Assembly (NCBI GenBank): GCA_964584985.1
Contig: CAZPBK010000008.1
Coordinates: 1-45,978 of the forward strand
Source of the DNA: JABMRF01 sp964584985
GTDB taxonomy: Bacteria; Patescibacteriota; Patescibacteriia; UBA11705; JABHMO01
Reading direction: 5' to 3'
DNA: 45,978 nt
Below, piece after piece: positions 38,918-45,978 of the stretch. Position numbers and translations under genes: made by a program. The stretch's first letter is position 1. Each line of letters starts with the position of its first letter. The notes under the pieces are model-generated. The model did no database searches. It saw only the letters and a list, made by a program, of their open reading frames with translations, and was not told the DNA's origin.

Positions 38918-41350
38918 CTATTTTCTTATTTTTGCTTTCAAAACTTCTTCCAAATTCTTTACCACATTATCATGTTCTTTTTCCAGTTCTTTCATTGCCA
39001 AGGTTCTCTCCTCCGACTGATAAATAACCCGACAAGTTACACTCTTGGTATCCTCTTTTATTTTATCATTTTTAAAGACATCTAACAATTCCACCGTCTT
39101 GATAAGTTCCGGATTCACTCCTTTGATCAAATCTCTTATTTGTGCCCACTGAACCGATTTTTTCACAAACATGGAAACATCCAATTCCACGGCCGGAAAA
39201 CGACTGAATTCTTTAAATTTTTTTACCGGTTGATCAGCAATGGCCAATTTACTCAAATCAATCTCCCAAACCGCGGCTTTAAAATCCATTTTTTCGGCCA
39301 CCAACGGATGAAGATTGCAAACATATCCCACTTTTTCCCGACCAACAAAAATATCCAAACTTTGATTGGGATAAATCCAAACACAAGAACTGTTTTCCGA
39401 TGATTGAAAATCAAAATTCATATCTAAATTTTCAGCCAAAGCTTGTATTAAACCTTTTGCCTGAAAAAATGTTTCCTCTTTATCCAAGTAAACAATTCCG
39501 CCGGCTTTTAAATTTTGTTCGGGCAAATAATTTTTACTGTCCGGTTCAATCATCTCTCCTCTTTTTCGCTTATCAAACACTTTACCGATTTCAAATATGT
39601 TTATTTCATTATAAATATTTATATTTTTTTGCACGGCCAATAACAAGTTGGGAATCAAACTTTTTCGCATCAAAGCCAAATCCTCGCTCCAAGGATTTTG
39701 CAATTCAACATGGTTCAAGGGACAATTTATTTTTTGTAAAAACTTTTTACTGACAAATGAATAATTATAAACCTCATCGGCTCCACCGTTTAAAGTTAAA
39801 ATGCTTTTTATTTTTCTCTCCAATCCACGAAGTTTGTTCTCCGGAAAATACTGCAAAGACACCGCTGGCATTTTAGGCTCCAAATTATCATAACCGTAAA
39901 TCCTGGTAATTTCTTCAATAATATCTTGCTTAATGCTCACATCTTTGGTGGCTCTCCATGTCGGAACCTTAACCAATAACTCTTGTTTTTTTTCTTTAAC
40001 CTCAAATCCCAAGGAGGTTAAAATGTGAAGGACTTTTTTACTATCAATTTTCTCACCGATACGCTGTTCAATATATGACCAATCAATTTTTATCGGGCCT
40101 TGATCCAAATCAAATTTAGCTTGATTTTCCACGGGGCTTATTACTTCGGCTTTTGGATTTAAATCTTGAATTAAATTGACTGCTTTGGTTAAAGCTTTTT
40201 CGGCCAGGTTGGGATCCAAGCTTTTTTCATAACGAATAGCCGCTTCACTGCGCAAATCTAAACGACCGGCGGTCCTTCTTATTCCGGTCGGCTCAAAATT
40301 GGCCGACTCAATAATTATCTGTTTGGTGTTTTCATTGATTTCCGAATTGGCTCCGCCCATAACTCCGGCCAAAGCCACCGGTTTTTCTTTGTCGGCGATA
40401 AGCAAATCTTGTCCGGTTAATTTTCTCTTTTCTCCGTCCAAAGTGGTTATTTCTTCTCCGTTTTTGGCAGGACGCACAATTATTTCACTATCACTTATTT
40501 TATCGGCGGAAAAAGCATGCAAGGGCTGACCCAAATCATACATTATATAGTTGGTAATATCTACTATATTGTTTATCGGTTTTTGTCCAATGGCTCGCAG
40601 TTTTTTCTTTAGCCATAAAGGTGACTCTTCAATCTCAACATTTTCCAAAACTACAGCCATGTATCTGGGACATTTATTAAAATCTCTAACCTTTACCGTT
40701 AAATCCTTTTTTTTATTGGTTTTTATTTTATTTAAATCATAAGGTCGTAATTTTAGATCATAAATGGCCGCTACTTCCCTGGCCAAACCGTAATGTCCCC
40801 ACAAGTCAGGACGATTTGTCAAAGATTTATTATCAATTTCATAAACAATATCATCAATGCCAAGAACTTCGGCCAAACTTTGTCCCGGATGACAATCAAA
40901 ATCAGACAAATCAATAATTTCTTTTTCTCCCGGATCGGTAAACAAATGATCCAATCCCAACTCCGTAGCCGCGCAAATCATACCATGGCTTTCCTCTCCC
41001 CTGACTTTAGCCGGTTTCATTTCAATTAAATCTCCCTGACCGTGCCAACGAACCCGAGATCCGACCTTGGCTAAAGCTACGAACATGTTTTCTTTTAAAT
41101 TACTGCCACCGCAAACAATTTTTAATTTATTTTCTCCATCGTCCACTATGGCTATTTTCAGCTTGTCGGCATTGGGATGTTCTGTCAATTTGGTAATTTT
41201 TCCGACTACCACTTTATCCAAATCTTCAGCTAAGTTTTTCATCTCTTCAACTTCTACTGTAGACATGGTTAATTTTAATCCCAATTCTTTTGGGTCAACC
41301 CGATCCAAACCCGGAACATGATCTTTTATCCAATTTAACGAAATATTCAT
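38918..41350 (-). CDS. pheT: Phenylalanine-tRNA ligase beta subunit
   Basis: The 810-aa protein has full bacterial domain order. The N-terminal B1 region opens with SLNWIKDHVPGL, followed by an EMAP-like tRNA-binding domain (about 40-150, HPNADKLKIAIVD). B3/B4 carries YEIDNKSLTNRPDLWGHYGLAREVA, and the B5 domains and catalytic-like core contain ESANFEPTGIRRTAGRLDLRSEAA. The C-terminal FDX-ACB anticodon-binding domain (from about 715) has FPAVELDVSMFV and YQSEERTLA. It pairs with PheS to charge tRNA-Phe; the editing site lies in B3/B4. It follows pheS by 26 bases and is followed by the small membrane protein gene after 32 bases. Confidence 0.97.
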   Translation of the reverse strand: MNISLNWIKDHVPGLDRVDPKELGLKLTMSTVEVEEMKNLAEDLDKVVVGKITKLTEHPNADKLKIAIVDDGENKLKIVCGGSNLKENMFVALAKVGSRVRWHGQGDLIEMKPAKVRGEESHGMICAATELGLDHLFTDPGEKEIIDLSDFDCHPGQSLAEVLGIDDIVYEIDNKSLTNRPDLWGHYGLAREVAAIYDLKLRPYDLNKIKTNKKKDLTVKVRDFNKCPRYMAVVLENVEIEESPLWLKKKLRAIGQKPINNIVDITNYIMYDLGQPLHAFSADKISDSEIIVRPAKNGEEITTLDGEKRKLTGQDLLIADKEKPVALAGVMGGANSEINENTKQIIIESANFEPTGIRRTAGRLDLRSEAAIRYEKSLDPNLAEKALTKAVNLIQDLNPKAEVISPVENQAKFDLDQGPIKIDWSYIEQRIGEKIDSKKVLHILTSLGFEVKEKKQELLVKVPTWRATKDVSIKQDIIEEITRIYGYDNLEPKMPAVSLQYFPENKLRGLERKIKSILTLNGGADEVYNYSFVSKKFLQKINCPLNHVELQNPWSEDLALMRKSLIPNLLLAVQKNINIYNEINIFEIGKVFDKRKRGEMIEPDSKNYLPEQNLKAGGIVYLDKEETFFQAKGLIQALAENLDMNFDFQSSENSSCVWIYPNQSLDIFVGREKVGYVCNLHPLVAEKMDFKAAVWEIDLSKLAIADQPVKKFKEFSRFPAVELDVSMFVKKSVQWAQIRDLIKGVNPELIKTVELLDVFKNDKIKEDTKSVTCRVIYQSEERTLAMKELEKEHDNVVKNLEEVLKAKIRK

Positions 41351-41376
41351 ATCTTTATATCAAATTAAATTTTTAA

Positions 41377-42408
41377 TTAAAACTGTCTGACAAATCTTAA
41401 ATCAGCGGAATTTATATGTCTTATATCATCAATGCCGTAACGCATCATCACCAAACGAGTCAAACCCAAACCAAAAGCAAAACCGGAATACTTTTCCGAA
41501 TCAATTCCTCCGGCTTTTAAAACATTGGGATGAATCATTCCGCAAGGCAAAAGTTCCAACCATCCGGTTTGTTTGCAAACACTGCATCCGCGCCCTCCAC
41601 AAATAAGGCAATTTATATCCAATTCAAATCCCGGTTCCACAAAAGGAAAATATCCCGGCCGTAAACGAACTTTTACCGGTTTTTTAAATATTCCTTTTAA
41701 CAAAGTTTTCATTACCGCAATCAAATTGGCGATGGAAACATTTTCATCAATCATAATTCCTTCCAACTGATTAAAAGTATTTTCATGCGAAGCGTCCAAA
41801 GCTTCATAGCGAAAAACCCGGCCGGGCACTACCGCTCTAATCGGAGCGCCATGTTCCAGCATAGCCCTGACCTGAACCGGAGAAGTATGCGTCCTTAAAA
41901 CCAATTTATTATTTTGATCTTTGACATAAAAAGTATCCTGCATATCACGTGCCGGATGATCAGCCGGGATATTCAAGGCTTCAAAATTATAATAATCCGA
42001 TTCCATTTCCGGTCCGTCCAAAATAACAAAACCCAATGATCGAAAAATATCCTCCAACTCATATTGAACCTTGGATAATGGACTCAAACGACCACTTTTG
42101 GCAACTTTACCCGGTCTAGTTATATCTAAATCCTGCTTTTGGATACTTTTTTCAATTTGTTTCTTTTGCAAAATCTCTTTTTGCTCTTTTATTTGCTGAG
42201 TTAATTCATTTTTAACCTGATTAGCCAATTTACCTATTTTCTTTTTTTCTTGGTTTGATAAATCCTTTAGTTTTTTCAAAACATCATTTAACAATCCTTT
42301 TTTTCGGCCAAAATATTTCTGTTCAACTTCGCCTAATTTTTTCGAATTAACGGCTTTTTCTATCTCTTTCAAGGCTGAATCCTTCAATTGTTGAATTTTT
42401 TTCTCCAT
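41377..42408 (-). CDS. pheS: Phenylalanine-tRNA ligase alpha subunit
   Basis: I use ATG 42408 (MEKKIQQLKDSALKEIEK), giving 343 aa. A GTG at 42438 would add ten residues. The N-terminal coiled coil (1-90) is followed by the class II catalytic core. It has motif 1 around LGFVILDGPEMESDYYNFE, HPARDMQDTFYV, motif 2 VFRYEALDASHENTFNQLEG and motif 3 GFAFGLGLTRLVMMRYGIDDIR. An insertion CLICGGRGCSVCKQTGW holds four Cys and is probably zinc-binding, a feature of a subset of bacterial PheS. It heads the group pheS, pheT, small membrane protein, ATPase and 215-aa protein, starting from an extended -10 promoter at 42480-42488. Confidence 0.97.
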   Translation of the reverse strand: MEKKIQQLKDSALKEIEKAVNSKKLGEVEQKYFGRKKGLLNDVLKKLKDLSNQEKKKIGKLANQVKNELTQQIKEQKEILQKKQIEKSIQKQDLDITRPGKVAKSGRLSPLSKVQYELEDIFRSLGFVILDGPEMESDYYNFEALNIPADHPARDMQDTFYVKDQNNKLVLRTHTSPVQVRAMLEHGAPIRAVVPGRVFRYEALDASHENTFNQLEGIMIDENVSIANLIAVMKTLLKGIFKKPVKVRLRPGYFPFVEPGFELDINCLICGGRGCSVCKQTGWLELLPCGMIHPNVLKAGGIDSEKYSGFAFGLGLTRLVMMRYGIDDIRHINSADLRFVRQF

Positions 42409-42479
42409 AAAATTTATTTGCTTAAAAAAAGCGGACACCGTTTAATTGCCGCGCTGATTTATTTTTAATCTGCTTTTTA

Positions 42480-42488
42480 ATTATAGCA
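42480..42488 (-). promoter_or_regulatory. Extended -10 promoter of pheS
   Basis: Minus strand TGC-TATAAT (42480-42488) with a perfect -10 but a poor -35 (AGGCCT). It lies immediately past the ricT terminator, about 70 bases upstream of the pheS ATG. Confidence 0.55.
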
Positions 42489-42493
42489 CAAAA

Positions 42494-42522
42494 AACAAAA
42501 AAAGGCCTACTTTTTAATAGGC
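42494..42522 (-). terminator. Intrinsic terminator overlapping the end of ricT
   Basis: Minus strand: GCCTATTAAAAAGTAGGC (42505-42522) forms a hairpin with GCCTA/TAGGC pairing, then a T tract. The ricT stop codon is inside the stem, so terminator and coding sequence overlap. Confidence 0.65.
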
Positions 42523-43304
42523 ACTTCCATAACGGTTTCTTTGTCTTCCAATAAGACATCCACGGTTCTCTTTAGCACATGCCAACCGATAACCTCACCT
42601 CTCCCATGAGGTGTTTTGATTTTTTCTCCAACCATGGGTAAACCTTCGGCCATTTCATTGTATAAATCTTTTTCATAAGTCAAACAACATTTCAGACGTC
42701 CGCAGACACCTGAAAGTCTTTCTGATCCGCGGTGAGCAACCTGTTGAAGATCCGCCAAATCAGAAGTAACATTACCCAAATCCTTATAAAAACCTCGGCA
42801 ACACAAAGGCCGTCCGCAACAACCGATATCTCCATTAATCCTAACTTCATCCCGAATTCCCAACTGTTGCAAACGAATATTTTTATGATATTTTTTTATC
42901 AAATCTCTTAACAATGAACGGAAATCTACTCGTCCGTCGGCAATAAAAGCAAAAGTAATGCGATTATTATCAAAAGTAAAATAAACATCCACCAATTTTA
43001 TTGGTAAATCATGTTTTTTTATCAGTTGCCGACAATCCCTAAAAGCTTGTTTTTTTAACTTTTCCTGTCCCAAAGCTTTATCAATGTCCTCTTTTGTCGC
43101 CTGCCTGATTATGGACTTGGGATCTTCCGGCAATTCCTTTACTTCATTTTCAGTTAATTCCTCAAAGTCAACCACTCTGCCCATTTCACGCCCCACTTTT
43201 GTATCAACAATAACATAGTCATTTGACCCCAAATTCATTTCAGGAGAAAATTTAAAACTATAAGCTTTGTCCCAAGAAGCAAATTTTACTTTGGCTAAAC
43301 GCAT
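42507..43304 (-). CDS. RicT/YaaT-like PSP1-domain protein
   Basis: This 265-aa protein has the PSP1 domain, with VKFASWDKAYSF-type start, LGQEKLKKQAF and DVYFTFDNNRITFAFIADGRVDFRSLLRDL. The Cys-rich block GDIGCCGRPLCC...GVCGRLKCCLTYE spans about 168-216. In Bacillus RicT these Cys ligate an Fe-S cluster in the RicAFT complex that helps RNase Y mature mRNAs, and the protein also affects development and biofilm. RicA and RicF are not seen here, so the CPR role is open. It follows tsf by 31 bases, probably in the rpsB-tsf-ricT operon, and ends at a terminator overlapping its stop. Confidence 0.9.
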   Translation of the reverse strand: MRLAKVKFASWDKAYSFKFSPEMNLGSNDYVIVDTKVGREMGRVVDFEELTENEVKELPEDPKSIIRQATKEDIDKALGQEKLKKQAFRDCRQLIKKHDLPIKLVDVYFTFDNNRITFAFIADGRVDFRSLLRDLIKKYHKNIRLQQLGIRDEVRINGDIGCCGRPLCCRGFYKDLGNVTSDLADLQQVAHRGSERLSGVCGRLKCCLTYEKDLYNEMAEGLPMVGEKIKTPHGRGEVIGWHVLKRTVDVLLEDKETVMEVPIKK

Positions 43305-43335
43305 ATATATTAAGTTTGAATAAATCTAAATTTGA

Positions 43336-43923
43336 TTAAATTTCATATCTGACAAATCTTCCGATCTCAATTTTTTCTCCTGTTTTGGCAATCATTTGTT
43401 TGATCATGTCGCTGATTGTCTGTTTATCGTCTTTAATGGAAGTTTGATTTAAAAGACAAATTTCCTCGTAAAACTTCTCTATCTTGCCCTGAATAATCTT
43501 ATCCATAATTTCTTCCGGTTTGCCTTCGTCCTTCAATTGCTCTTTGTAAACCGCTTTTTCTTTTTCAATAACCTCTTCAGGAACATCTTCAGGTTTTAAA
43601 TATTCCGGAGCCATAGCCACTATTTGCAAAGCAATCTCATGAGCCAAGTTTTTGAAATCTTCATTTTTAGCCACAAAATCGGTTTCGCAAAAAAGTTCAA
43701 ACATTGTTCCGATCTTGTTATTGGAATGTACATAAGTATAAACAAGACCTTCTTTGGCCTGACGTTCGGCCACTTTTTTAGCGGCTTTGACCTCGCCCTT
43801 TTTTCTTAAAACATCGATCGCCTTATCATAATCCCCGCCTGCTTCTTCCAAAGCAGACTTACAATCCATCATCCCGGCTCCGGTTTGCGATCTTAGTTTG
43901 GTTATAATTTTTACATCTGACAT
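43336..43923 (-). CDS. tsf: Elongation factor Ts
   Basis: The 195-aa protein is the short form seen in Thermus and many CPR. The N-terminal UBA-like module is KIITKLRSQTGAGMMDCKSALEEAGGDYDKAIDVLRKKG. The core carries the family motif CETDFVAKNEDF, which inserts into EF-Tu to expel magnesium and release GDP. The C-terminal part (KPEEIMDKIIQGKIEKFYEEICLLNQ) provides the coiled-coil helix pair in shortened form, and the end is IEIGRFVRYEI. It follows rpsB by 61 bases, the near-universal order. Confidence 0.97.
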   Translation of the reverse strand: MSDVKIITKLRSQTGAGMMDCKSALEEAGGDYDKAIDVLRKKGEVKAAKKVAERQAKEGLVYTYVHSNNKIGTMFELFCETDFVAKNEDFKNLAHEIALQIVAMAPEYLKPEDVPEEVIEKEKAVYKEQLKDEGKPEEIMDKIIQGKIEKFYEEICLLNQTSIKDDKQTISDMIKQMIAKTGEKIEIGRFVRYEI

Positions 43924-43984
43924 ACTTTTTCAAATTAATTTTTTTACCGATTAAAAATAAAACAATAAACCGACAAACTTTTAT

Positions 43985-44722
43985 TTATTTGTTATTTACT
44001 TTTTTTTCAACTCTATTTTCCGGCTTGTCGGTTTTTTTCAAGGCTTGTCCCTCTTTTACAGCTTTAGCCATTAATTCGGTAATCATCTTTATAGAGTTAA
44101 TAGCATCATCATTGGCCGGGATAGGATAATCTATTTTATCCGGATTAACATTGGTATCACAAAAAGAAATTACGGGAATATTCCGTTTTACCGCTTCCCT
44201 AAAAGCTGTTTTTTCTTTTTTTACATCAACAATAAAAATAGCCTCAGGAACTTTATTCAGTTGCTCCAAACCTCCCACATCTCTGTCCAATTTTTCAATT
44301 TCTCTTTTAATCATCAATTGTTCTTTTTTAGTAAACTTATCCAAAGCTCCACTGGCTTGATCGGCCTTTAATTTTCTATATTTTTTTATCACACCTAAAA
44401 CACTGGAAGCATTGGTCAAAGTTCCCCCCAACCAGCGGTAAACAACATAAGGCATTCCACACTCAACAGCCGCCTTTTTTACAATCTCCTGAGCTTGTGG
44501 TTTGGTTCCCAAAAAAAGAACCGTACCCGAATCGGCCACAGTTTTTCTAACAAAATCTAAAGCTTCCTTCAAAGCTTCTTGAGTTTTCTCCAAATTAATT
44601 ATATGGACCCCGTTTTTAACAGTAAAAATATACGGTTCCATCTTTGGATGCCAGCGTGATTTCAGGTGACCAAAATGCACACCAGCCTTCATCAAGTCCT
44701 TAAGACTCGGAATGTTTGTCAT
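43985..44722 (-). CDS. rpsB: 30S ribosomal protein S2
   Basis: The start at 44722 (MTNIPSLKDLMKAGVHFGHLKSRW) gives 245 aa, the normal size. A 10-residue N-terminal extension to 44752 is possible but not homologous. Motifs: AGVHFGH, WHPKMEPYIF, VLFLGTKPQAQEIVKKAA, RWLGGTLTN and the C-terminal IPVISFCDTNVNPDKIDYPIPANDDA. A Lys/Asn tail extends past the usual end. It leads the rpsB-tsf-ricT operon. The leader from the predicted promoter is about 120 bases and contains an inverted repeat (GCTTGAT...ATCAAGC), so S2-mediated leader control is possible. Confidence 0.97.
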   Translation of the reverse strand: MTNIPSLKDLMKAGVHFGHLKSRWHPKMEPYIFTVKNGVHIINLEKTQEALKEALDFVRKTVADSGTVLFLGTKPQAQEIVKKAAVECGMPYVVYRWLGGTLTNASSVLGVIKKYRKLKADQASGALDKFTKKEQLMIKREIEKLDRDVGGLEQLNKVPEAIFIVDVKKEKTAFREAVKRNIPVISFCDTNVNPDKIDYPIPANDDAINSIKMITELMAKAVKEGQALKKTDKPENRVEKKVNNK

Positions 44723-44848
44723 AGATTTTCCTTTTTTCCTCTGCTTTTCCAATCAGCTTGGCTTGATAATCAAGCAGGATAAAACTAATTTTGGCTAAAA
44801 TAAGCCGAGAAAAGCATGTGGTCTATAATTTATATTATTATCATAAAT

Positions 44849-44877
44849 ACAATAGCATGAAATAATAAATTTGACAA
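44849..44877 (-). promoter_or_regulatory. Promoter of the rpsB operon
   Basis: Minus strand TTGTCA (44872-44877), 17 bases, TATTGT (44849-44854) with extended TGC before the -10. It follows a terminator for the upstream gene by five bases. Confidence 0.6.
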
Positions 44878-44881
44878 GATC

Positions 44882-44912
44882 AAAAAGACCTTATTTAACA
44901 AAAAATAAGATC
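44882..44912 (-). terminator. Intrinsic terminator of the acidic-protein gene
   Basis: Minus strand: GATCTTATT and AATAAGGTC pair over nine bases (one G-U), loop of eight, then TTTTTG. It lies 27 bases past the stop of 44939-45352. Confidence 0.7.
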
Positions 44913-44938
44913 ATGAAAAAATAAAAATGTATTTAGTT

Positions 44939-45352
44939 TTAAATACCTTCTTGCAAATCTCTTAATAACTCTTCGGCTGTTTCTTTAATAGCCCAAAGCT
45001 CTTCATTCTCCTTTTCAATGAAAATATCCTCTTCCTGCTGATCAACCATTTCCAAGCCATCTCGCATTGCTGATAATTCCTTTAAAAAATTATCCACCCG
45101 TTCGGCAAAACCGGCATAAGAGGCCGAATGAAGCCCATCGGCAGCTACCGGCTCCAACCAAGAAATAGCCTCATCAAAATCTTCAACAGCCACTTGTTCG
45201 CGATTCAACACCTCCAAAGATTGCTCAATAGCGGTTTCAAAAGAGCCATGAAGATCTTCTCCCGGTTCAAAATCAGCCTCATCCAAGTTATCCTCCAAGT
45301 AAGGGCTGGACTGACTATTTTCTTTGGTTTTTGGTTCCTCAAAAACCGGCAT
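44939..45352 (-). CDS. Acidic hypothetical protein, 137 aa
   Basis: The protein is strongly acidic (for example SSPYLEDNLDEADFEPGEDL) with no basic patch, Cys or membrane segment. The first 35 residues are probably disordered. The rest looks all-helical with four helices: SFETAIEQSLEVLNREQ, VEDFDEAISWLEPVA, FAERVDNFLKELSAMRDGLEMV and ELWAIKETAEELLRDLQ. No family is recognised. It has its own terminator (44882-44912) and a TATAAT at 45394-45399 as possible -10, so it appears to be monocistronic between tRNA-Tyr and rpsB. A small helical acidic protein next to translation genes might bind a basic partner, but that is a guess. Confidence 0.7.
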   Translation of the reverse strand: MPVFEEPKTKENSQSSPYLEDNLDEADFEPGEDLHGSFETAIEQSLEVLNREQVAVEDFDEAISWLEPVAADGLHSASYAGFAERVDNFLKELSAMRDGLEMVDQQEEDIFIEKENEELWAIKETAEELLRDLQEGI

Positions 45353-45393
45353 AATTAAAAATTTTATTATTAAATTTTATCTTATCAAATTTA

Positions 45394-45399
45394 ATTATA
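45394..45399 (-). promoter_or_regulatory. Possible -10 of the acidic-protein gene
   Basis: Perfect TATAAT on the minus strand about 42 bases before the ATG at 45352. There is no good -35. In such AT-rich DNA a lone -10 is weak evidence. Confidence 0.3.
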
Positions 45400-45502
45400 A
45401 CAAATAAAAAAAATATTTTAACCAACCAAAACAGAGTAAACTGTGGATGATTTTCACGCAAATAAAAAAACACTTTTCAGCGTTTATTTCAAAATAATTC
45501 AA

Positions 45503-45588
45503 TGGTGGGCCGGGTAGGATTTGCACCTACGAAGGCAAAAGCCAGCAGATTTACAGTCTGCCCCATTTGGCTACTTTGGTACCGACCC
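45503..45588 (-). tRNA. tRNA-Tyr (anticodon GTA)
   Basis: Minus-strand class II tRNA: acceptor GGGTCGG/CCGGCCC (one G-U), anticodon stem GCAGA/TCTGC with loop CTGTAAA giving GTA, long variable arm (TGGCTTTTGCC region), T loop GTGCAAATC, discriminator A and encoded CCA. 86 bases with CCA. Confidence 0.95.
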
Positions 45589-45848
45589 AAAAAATATATT
45601 AAATAAAAATGATCTTTGTTTACTTTAGTTTATACAAACATAAAATAATTGTAAATGTCAAAAAATCAACAAGTCAAGCAAATCACCAAATTCATAAATA
45701 TATTTTTAAAGGCTAAAAAGATAATAACATACAAACAACTTTTTGACAACCCTTTTACCAGCAATCAATTTTTAAGTTTTTATACTGAAAAATTTTAAAT
45801 TAAAAATGAAAAATAAATAAATAAAATAAAAAAATATCAAACATTAAA
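45589..45848. other. AT-rich spacer without a gene
   Basis: About 260 bases of very AT-rich sequence. A perfect TTGACA (minus strand, 45656-45661) lies upstream of tRNA-Tyr, but no -10 sits at 16-18 bases; TATAAA is 21 away. No terminator hairpin for the gene ending at 45849 was found. Confidence 0.5.
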
Positions 45849-45978
45849 TTACAACAAGAAATTGCCGGTGGGACGACACCCGAGATCCTCACGGCGATAA
45901 GCAATAGTATCGGAATTGAAACCCAGCTGATCAAAGCCAGGATACCAACTCCCGAAGGGCACACGGCCGGAAACACGC
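45849..45978 (-). CDS. C-terminal 42 aa of a truncated gene with a diversified-looking end
   Basis: A minus-strand frame enters from the window edge and ends with TAA at 45849. The visible part includes GSWYPGFDQLGFNSDTIAYR and DLGCRPTGNFLL. The G+C content is clearly above that of the window, and nearly all codons in two runs end in C or T (five around YPGFD, eleven in GFNSDTIAYRR). A GSW ... LGxRP ending recalls C-type-lectin/sulfatase-modifying-fold target proteins of diversity-generating retroelements, which are common in CPR. The rest of the protein is outside the window. No reverse transcriptase is seen here, so this reading is tentative. Confidence 0.55.
   Translation of the reverse strand, partial: RVSGRVPFGSWYPGFDQLGFNSDTIAYRREDLGCRPTGNFLL

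Noticed and set aside
42431..42452. Possible attenuator in the pheS leader (GCGG...CCGC then T7 on the minus strand)
   Set aside because: The stem is only 4 bp around a 14-base loop, and no leader peptide with Phe codons or T-box motif was found.
45656..45661. TTGACA as part of a tRNA-Tyr promoter
   Set aside because: The nearest -10-like TATAAA is 21 bases away and nothing suitable lies at 16-18 bases.

Overview
The window is most consistent with a member of the Candidate Phyla Radiation (Patescibacteria). It is AT-rich with purine- and lysine-rich coding strands, uses the standard code with TGA as stop, mostly lacks Shine-Dalgarno sequences, has short intergenic gaps, and carries a monoderm-style type IV pilus (T4P) locus with no secretin, which is typical of CPR. 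The exact phylum cannot be read from this sequence. Two 100-base N runs (3243-3342, 5867-5966) show that it is a scaffold.

Layout. 1-10950 is an accessory patchwork on both strands. It holds a VIT-like membrane protein, a promoter-to-terminator unit for an unidentified ~260-nt RNA (minus strand, about 1594 to 1334), a TauE/SafE exporter, a P-loop kinase-like protein, a ferredoxin-NifX fusion, small unknown genes beside the gaps, a DMT permease, an HPP protein, a Fur-family regulator with a Fur-like box over its predicted start site, thiI, and two acidic coiled-coil proteins under a consensus promoter. 11004-32124 is a 21-kb single-strand block, read from high to low coordinate: nine-PAS protein, Cache-HAMP protein, membrane-anchored FIST protein, histidine kinase, single-domain response regulator, PilB, PilC, GspH/FimT pseudopilin, a 1284-aa pilin/propeller protein, a PilW/J-like pseudopilin, a PilX-like protein, a PilM-TM-SH3 fusion, then four tandem pilins. 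32511-45600 is mainly housekeeping: TspO-like protein, tRNA-Gln, dnaX, a conserved protein, a TraG/VirD4-like ATPase with a small membrane partner, pheT, pheS, ricT/PSP1, tsf, rpsB, an acidic protein and tRNA-Tyr. The last 130 bases hold the C-terminus of a G+C-richer gene whose codon pattern resembles a diversity-generating-retroelement variable region.

How it fits together. The most interesting content is the sensory and pilus block. Three potential sensors without kinase domains (PAS array, Cache-HAMP, FIST) sit directly upstream of one membrane kinase and one CheY-like receiver, and these abut the pilus motor and platform genes. The minor pilin order (FimT, PilV, PilW, PilX) matches the classical minor pilin operon. 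The PilV slot, however, holds a giant protein with 21 propeller-blade repeats in groups of 14 and 7, that is three times seven. It is a plausible pilus-tip adhesin that could do the work of PilY1. PilM is fused across the membrane to an SH3 domain, which could tie the basal body to the peptidoglycan. The four pilins share blocks of up to 200 identical bases, indicating recent duplication or gene conversion. An extended -10 promoter lies in front of them. No pilT, pilD, pilN, pilO or pilQ is seen in the window.

Limits: all family calls come from reading motifs by eye. Promoters and terminators are pattern matches.
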